A stretch of DNA of 10,423 nucleotides from an uncultured Oscillospiraceae bacterium (GTDB lineage Bacteria; Bacillota; Clostridia; Oscillospirales; Acutalibacteraceae). The number at the start of each line of letters is the position of its first letter. Positions within the stretch are counted from its first letter, which is position 1. The notes under the pieces were generated by a model. The model worked only from the letters and a program-made list of their open reading frames with translations, was not told where the DNA came from and did no database searches. Of this stretch, positions 7,646 to 10,423 are shown piece by piece. The DNA lies in contig USHL01000033.1 of assembly GCA_900554525.1 (NCBI GenBank), forward strand, positions 1-10,423, given 5' to 3'. The translations under genes were made by a program, and so were the position numbers.

Positions 7646-8546
7646 GTTTGCGCTCAATGATCCGGCCGGAATGGTGCTGGATGCAGAAAATTCATATATA
7701 GCCGAAATAAACCGCATCGCTGAGGAAATAGCCGCTAATGACGATCTGAAGATAGTCGCTATCGCCGGTCCTTCCGCTTCGGGCAAAACTACAACGGCTC
7801 ACATTCTGCGCGACCGTTTAAATCAGCTCGGTGAAAGTACCGAGGTGGTATCTCTTGATGATTTTTATCTTCCTACGGAGCGTCTTCCGATTCTGGAGGA
7901 CGGCACACGTGATATAGAGTCTGCGGCGGCACTGGATACAGAGCTTATAAACAAATGCTTCAATGAAATAATTTCTTCGGGAAAAACGGTTTTGCCGCGC
8001 TATGATTTTGCCGAAAAGCAGCGTATTCCAAATGCCAGAAAAGTTGATATAACAAAACGCGGAATTATAATCGCCGAAGGACTGCACGCGATAAATCCGC
8101 TGATCACCTCTCAGGTGCCGCGTAAAAATATCTTTAAGGCATATATCAGCGTCAACAGTTCAATAGATGATGCTTCGGGGAAAAGAATACTTTCAAGCAG
8201 GCAGATAAGACTTGCGAGACGCGTACTGCGTGATCGCAGCTGCCGCGGTGCATCTGTAAATGAGACGCTTGCTCTGTGGAACGGCGTAGTCGAGGGGGAG
8301 AGAAAAAATCTTTACTGCTTTAAAGATGAGGCAGACGTTCTGATAAAAACTCTTCATTGCTACGAACCCTGCGTCTATAAAGAAGAATTTCTGAGCCTTG
8401 CGAAGGAGATTACGGATACTACTCCGTGCAGGGAATATTTCCTGCGTACCGCGCGTGCTTTGGAAAAATTTGCGGCGATCAGCCGTTCCTTTGTACCGGC
8501 GGGCTCGCTTATACGTGAATTTATCGGCGACGGTAAATACAACTGA
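7617..8546 (+). CDS. Uridine kinase-like nucleoside kinase (P-loop, stand-alone form)
   Basis: The 309-residue protein belongs to the phosphoribulokinase/uridine kinase group of P-loop kinases and probably phosphorylates a nucleoside with ATP or GTP in salvage. It has Walker A GPSASGKT (51-58), a DDFY motif (81-84) like the base-binding/Walker B region of uridine kinases, PRYDF (127-131) and an AEGLHAIN segment (153-160). The RQIRLARRVLRD-RGAS region (195-213) and WNGVVEGE (221-228) resemble the lid and C-terminal part of the roughly 550-residue clostridial nucleoside kinases that start with a TGS-like domain; that N-terminal extension is absent here. ATG 7617 lies inside hemZ with a 29-nt overlap. 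AAAGGA at 7594-7599 is 17 nt away, rather far, and an in-frame stop at 7584 excludes a much earlier start. ATG 7671 would be an alternative. The natural substrate cannot be told from the sequence. Confidence 0.85.
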   Translation: MKNTLQYINEFALNDPAGMVLDAENSYIAEINRIAEEIAANDDLKIVAIAGPSASGKTTTAHILRDRLNQLGESTEVVSLDDFYLPTERLPILEDGTRDIESAAALDTELINKCFNEIISSGKTVLPRYDFAEKQRIPNARKVDITKRGIIIAEGLHAINPLITSQVPRKNIFKAYISVNSSIDDASGKRILSSRQIRLARRVLRDRSCRGASVNETLALWNGVVEGERKNLYCFKDEADVLIKTLHCYEPCVYKEEFLSLAKEITDTTPCREYFLRTARALEKFAAISRSFVPAGSLIREFIGDGKYN

Positions 8547-8547
8547 C

Positions 8548-8576
8548 TTGAAAATAAATCTTTTATATGTTAAAAT
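8548..8576 (+). promoter_or_regulatory. Sigma-A promoter with extended -10 box before the zinc-ribbon gene
   Basis: The -35 box TTGAAA (8548-8553) and -10 box TAAAAT (8571-8576) are 17 nt apart, with TG at 8568-8569. The arrangement is nearly identical to the recJ promoter. It begins one base after the stop codon of the kinase gene and would start transcription near 8583, about 20 nt before the next ATG. Confidence 0.7.
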
Positions 8577-8604
8577 GAAAAAAACGTTTTAGGAGGCCGA
8601 CATT

Positions 8605-8979
8605 ATGGATTTTATAGATGACGCAGTTACCAAGGCAAAGGAAGCTATTGACATCGCCTGCAAGAAAACTAATGAGGTAGTAAATACTCAGAAGCAAAAG
8701 TTTGATATCGCTGCGCTTGAGAACAAACGGGCCAAGGATTTTGAAATGCTTGGCATGCTTTATTATGAATCTCTTAAAACCGGCAGTATGAACGATAAAA
8801 AAATCAATGCGGTAGTAAACGAAATAACTGCCAAGAATAAAAAAATCAAACAGCTTAATGAAGAGATGAATTCTATAAAAAATAAGCGAATTTGTCCTAA
8901 ATGCGGTTCTGCGGTCGATAATTTATCGAATTACTGTGGCGTATGCGGTGAAAAATTGGTGTTTGAAAGCGAAGAATAA
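8605..8979 (+). CDS. Small coiled-coil zinc-ribbon protein of unknown function
   Basis: The 124-residue protein starts at ATG 8605 behind a perfect AGGAGG (8591-8596). Residues 1-95 are highly charged, rich in Lys, Glu and Asn, and lack proline, suggesting long helices and a coiled coil, with a conserved-looking KFDIAALENKRAKDFEMLG stretch at 32-50. The C-terminus is a zinc ribbon: CPKCG and CGVCG supply C97, C100, C111 and C114. There is no signal peptide or membrane segment, so it should be cytoplasmic. Similar small proteins with a helical N-terminus and a zinc_ribbon_2-type tail are common in Clostridia, but I know of no defined function. It has its own promoter and is followed by a terminator, so it may be a one-gene unit. 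Confidence 0.85.
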   Translation: MDFIDDAVTKAKEAIDIACKKTNEVVNTQKQKFDIAALENKRAKDFEMLGMLYYESLKTGSMNDKKINAVVNEITAKNKKIKQLNEEMNSIKNKRICPKCGSAVDNLSNYCGVCGEKLVFESEE

Positions 8980-8988
8980 AAAATAGGG

Positions 8989-9014
8989 GGGCGGCTTTTC
9001 CGCCCTTTTGTTTT
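8989..9014 (+). terminator. Rho-independent terminator after the zinc-ribbon gene
   Basis: GGGCGG (8989-8994) pairs with CCGCCC (9000-9005) around a 5-nt loop CTTTT, and TTTTGTTTT follows at 9006-9014. The stem is all G:C, so termination should be good. It ends only 17 nt before the mtnN start. Confidence 0.85.
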
Positions 9015-9031
9015 GCAAATGGAGGCTGAAT

Positions 9032-9730
9032 ATGAAAAAAATAGGAATTATAGCTGCCGATTTTGAGGAATTCAGACCGCTCGAGAAACTGGCTGAAGAA
9101 AATGGCTGTGAAAGGCAGAGCTTTCTCGGCAGAAAAAAATTGAAATTTAAGCTTAATTGCTCAGATAATGAAACAGAAATATATGCAATTAACTGCGGAA
9201 TCGGAAAAGTAAATGCGGCGGCGGCGGCGGTGCATCTTGTAGATACGGGATGCGATGTCATTCTGAATTACGGCCTTTCCGGAGGGATAGGCGGAGTGTC
9301 TTGCGGCGATATATGTGTCTGCGACAAATATCTGGAGCATGATTTTGATCTGACCGATATCGGCTATAAGCCTTGCGAAAAGCCGGCGCAGAAATATATT
9401 TTTGAAGCCGATGAAGAACTTTTAAAGCTTATAGTAAATCTGATGCCCGGCATAAAGCGGGGAACGGCAGTGACAGGCGACCGTTTTGTCTGCAACAGCG
9501 AATACCGTGAGTTTTTGAAAAAAGAATTCGGTGCTATGTGCTGTGACATGGAGACAGCTGCAATAGCGTATGTATGTGAGTTTGCAGCCGTACCGTTTGC
9601 CGCGGTGCGCCAGATATCCGATGACGCTGGAGAAGACGCCGCAGAAAGCTACAGACGGTCAAATAATTCCGGTGAAATATCACTATTTGAATTTTTGCTT
9701 GAGATAATAAATGCCGAGGCAGGCCGTTGA
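9032..9730 (+). CDS. mtnN: 5'-methylthioadenosine/S-adenosylhomocysteine nucleosidase
   Basis: The 232-residue cytoplasmic enzyme would cleave adenine from methylthioadenosine and S-adenosylhomocysteine, recycling SAM by-products and producing the precursor of AI-2. Family marks are MKKIGIIAADFEE at the N-terminus (E13 matches the catalytic Glu12 of the E. coli enzyme), GIGKVNAA (57-64), NYGLSGG (79-85), TGDRFV (148-153), DMETAAIA (E174) and QISDDA with the catalytic Asp at 197. MET in place of the more usual MEG/MEA, and GLSGG in place of GSAGG, are mild departures, so a related purine nucleosidase or phosphorylase role is possible. The start is ATG 9032, behind GGAGG at 9021-9025. An in-frame TTG at 9008 would lie inside the terminator and is unlikely. 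No promoter fits between the terminator and the gene. Confidence 0.88.
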   Translation: MKKIGIIAADFEEFRPLEKLAEENGCERQSFLGRKKLKFKLNCSDNETEIYAINCGIGKVNAAAAAVHLVDTGCDVILNYGLSGGIGGVSCGDICVCDKYLEHDFDLTDIGYKPCEKPAQKYIFEADEELLKLIVNLMPGIKRGTAVTGDRFVCNSEYREFLKKEFGAMCCDMETAAIAYVCEFAAVPFAAVRQISDDAGEDAAESYRRSNNSGEISLFEFLLEIINAEAGR

Positions 9731-9866
9731 AATTAGCGGGGACGGAAATAAACCGCGAAGCATTCGGCACGATGCGCTGACACTTTTGCTTTCCGTAGTT
9801 TCGGCAGACATTAATAAAGATATTTTATCCTTACCCGAAGAGGATAAATTGCTTAAAATTTGCTGA
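9711..9866 (+). CDS. Possible 51-residue small protein (uncertain)
   Basis: An open frame from ATG 9711 to TGA 9864-9866 overlaps the last 20 nt of mtnN in another frame. It would encode a 51-residue protein starting MPRQAVEISG, with a helical-looking ALTLLLSVVSADI centre and an acidic/basic tail ending KICstop. There is no convincing Shine-Dalgarno, so it would depend on coupling to mtnN. I recognise no family. It may be a chance open frame or the remains of a gene. Confidence 0.25.
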   Translation: MPRQAVEISGDGNKPRSIRHDALTLLLSVVSADINKDILSLPEEDKLLKIC

Positions 9867-9935
9867 AAATTTAGGATAATACGCCGAAAACATGTTTAAA
9901 AATTGTTTTTACAGTAATTTTAAGATTAAAAGGGA

Positions 9936-9964
9936 TTGATTTTTTTAAAAAAGTATGGTAAATA
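9936..9964 (+). promoter_or_regulatory. Probable hup promoter with extended -10 box
   Basis: TTGATT (9936-9941) and TAAATA (9959-9964) are 17 nt apart, with TG at 9956-9957 before the -10 box. The -10 hexamer itself is a poor match, but the TGG preceding it mirrors the recJ promoter. The overlapping AT run to 9970 could supply another -10. Transcription would start near 9971 and give a leader of about 90 nt. Confidence 0.5.
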
Positions 9965-9988
9965 TATATAGTACAAGCTTTGATAACA

Positions 9989-10034
9989 GTTTGAGCTGTG
10001 TACGCTAAGCTTTCAAACGAGTTATTCGTTGAAA
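9989..10034 (+). promoter_or_regulatory. Structured hup leader with two competing hairpins
   Basis: Hairpin A pairs GTTTGAGCT (9989-9997) with AGC and TCAAAC (10008-10010 and 10013-10018), with a 2-nt bulge. Hairpin B pairs TTTC-AACGA (10011-10014 and 10016-10020) with TCGTTGAAA (10026-10034), with one bulged A at 10015 and a 5-nt loop. Both need bases 10013-10018, so they cannot form together. B is followed by a T-rich stretch (10037-10044) running up to the GGAGG. An attenuator or temperature-sensitive leader is possible, but this is inference from base pairing alone. Confidence 0.35.
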
Positions 10035-10044
10035 ATTATTTTTT

Positions 10045-10049
10045 GGAGG
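10045..10049 (+). promoter_or_regulatory. Ribosome binding site of hup
   Basis: GGAGG lies 9 nt before ATG 10059. It rules out the in-frame TTG at 10029, which would place the Shine-Dalgarno inside the coding region. Confidence 0.8.
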
Positions 10050-10058
10050 TTCAAAAAA

Positions 10059-10334
10059 ATGAACAAAACAGAATTAGTAGCAGCTATTGCAGACAAAGCC
10101 GGTATTGCCAAGAAGGATGCTGAAAAGGCTCTCGGTGCTTTTATCGACACTGTTTCTGATGAGCTTAAGAAAGGCGAAAAAATTCAGCTCGTAGGTTTCG
10201 GCACTTTTGAGGTCCGTGAACGTGCCGCAAGAACCGGAATCAATCCGCAGACTAAGAAGACCATCGAAATCCCTGCTTCTAAAAATCCTGTTTTTAAAGC
10301 CGGCAAGGCCCTCAAGGATTCTATTGCAAAATAA
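10059..10334 (+). CDS. hup: DNA-binding protein HU
   Basis: The 91-residue protein is a nucleoid-associated HU/IHF-family DNA-binding protein that bends and compacts DNA as a dimer. Nearly every residue fits the family: MNKTELVAAIADKAG at the helical N-terminus, the signature GFGTFEVRERAARTG (46-60), INPQT with the DNA-intercalating proline at 63, and the C-terminal NPVFKAGKALK helix. Length is typical of HU (about 90). It has its own promoter and leader and is followed by a hairpin and rqcP, an arrangement seen in many Clostridia. HU is preferred over IHF because Firmicutes generally encode HU only. Confidence 0.97.
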   Translation: MNKTELVAAIADKAGIAKKDAEKALGAFIDTVSDELKKGEKIQLVGFGTFEVRERAARTGINPQTKKTIEIPASKNPVFKAGKALKDSIAK

Positions 10335-10344
10335 ATTGAATTTA

Positions 10345-10370
10345 ATAAGCCGTCCGTAAGGGCGGCTTAT
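10345..10370 (+). terminator. Strong hairpin between hup and rqcP (weak terminator or mRNA end stabiliser)
   Basis: ATAAGCCGTCC (10345-10355) pairs with GGGCGGCTTAT (10360-10370), 11 bp with one G:U, around a GTAA loop, a GNRA-type tetraloop closed by C:G. The T-run after it is poor (GATTTAC). It may terminate only partly, or protect the 3' end of the abundant hup message while letting some transcripts run on into rqcP. Confidence 0.6.
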
Positions 10371-10391
10371 GATTTACATAGGTGGAATTTT

Positions 10392-10423
10392 ATGCGACTT
10401 GACAAATACTTGAAGGTTTCCCG
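10392..10423 (+). CDS. rqcP: S4-domain RNA-binding protein RqcP (YabO-like), N-terminus only
   Basis: Only the first ten codons and part of the eleventh are in the window; they read MRLDKYLKVS and run off the right edge. This is the typical beginning of S4-domain proteins of the Hsp15/YabO group. RqcP (YabO) helps RqcH add alanine tails to nascent chains on stalled large ribosomal subunits. AGGTGG at 10380-10385 precedes the ATG by 6 nt. The position directly after hup supports the call, but with so few residues another S4 protein remains possible. Confidence 0.7.
   Translation, partial: MRLDKYLKVS

Larger units (their letters stand above)
9731..10058. other. 328-bp region between mtnN and hup
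   Basis: The first part (to 9866) may encode the uncertain 51-residue frame and contains an inverted repeat, TTTATCC (9824-9830) with GGATAAA (9842-9848). That repeat lacks a following T-run, so it is not a convincing terminator for mtnN. The second part is AT-rich and holds a probable promoter (9936-9964) and a structured leader for hup (about 9971-10058). Nothing else is recognised. Confidence 0.6.

Noticed and set aside
9215..9230. GCG triplet run in mtnN as an unstable microsatellite
   Set aside because: It is short and encodes a run of alanines in the helix after GIGKVN, which is common in this family.
9824..9848. Inverted repeat TTTATCC/GGATAAA as an mtnN terminator
   Set aside because: The stem is AT-rich with an 11-nt loop and no T-run follows, so it does not meet terminator criteria.

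Overview
The window looks like chromosomal DNA from an anaerobic low-to-mid GC Firmicute, most likely a clostridial Oscillospirales/Ruminococcaceae-type gut bacterium. The basis is a TrpX-type lipoprotein next to recJ, the recJ-rel-dtd-MBL-hemZ gene order, a bifunctional Rel with the RXKD motif, strong AGGAGG-type ribosome binding sites, sigma-A promoters with extended -10 boxes, and the hup-rqcP pair at the right edge. No tRNA, rRNA, CRISPR array, insertion sequence or phage gene was seen. The organism assignment is inference from family resemblance and gene order.

Layout. On the minus strand, 1-729 is the N-terminal 243 residues of a lipoprotein substrate-binding component of an ABC importer (TrpX-like). 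A 156-bp divergent intergenic region (730-885) carries two well-formed promoters facing apart. On the plus strand a tightly packed operon follows: recJ (886-2898), rel (2895-5087), dtd (5087-5551), an MBL-fold hydrolase (5541-6152), hemZ (6157-7645) and a nucleoside/uridine-kinase-like P-loop protein (7617-8546). These genes overlap or nearly touch throughout. A second promoter starts a unit with a small coiled-coil zinc-ribbon protein (8605-8979). A rho-independent terminator follows, then an MTA/SAH nucleosidase (9032-9730) that has no visible promoter of its own. After a 328-bp stretch with a doubtful 51-codon frame, a promoter and a structured leader, the window ends with the nucleoid protein HU (10059-10334), a strong intercistronic hairpin and the first codons of rqcP (10392 onward).

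How the genes fit together. The main operon is a housekeeping mix: DNA repair (RecJ), the (p)ppGpp stringent response (Rel), tRNA proofreading (Dtd), small-molecule hydrolysis (MBL protein), a radical-SAM heme-associated protein (HemZ) and nucleoside salvage (kinase). MTA/SAH nucleosidase recycles SAM by-products. HU and RqcP serve nucleoid structure and rescue of stalled ribosomes.

The clearest anomaly is in hemZ. A 7-bp tandem duplication (CTCAAGG twice, 6913-6926) throws it out of frame, and removing one copy restores the family sequence exactly. Other points worth checking are the structured hup leader with mutually exclusive hairpins, the terminator placed directly in front of mtnN, the palindromes between the divergent promoters, the missing apt gene between recJ and rel, and the short form of the nucleoside kinase. 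I see no convincing new multi-gene system; most of the window is ordinary core genome.
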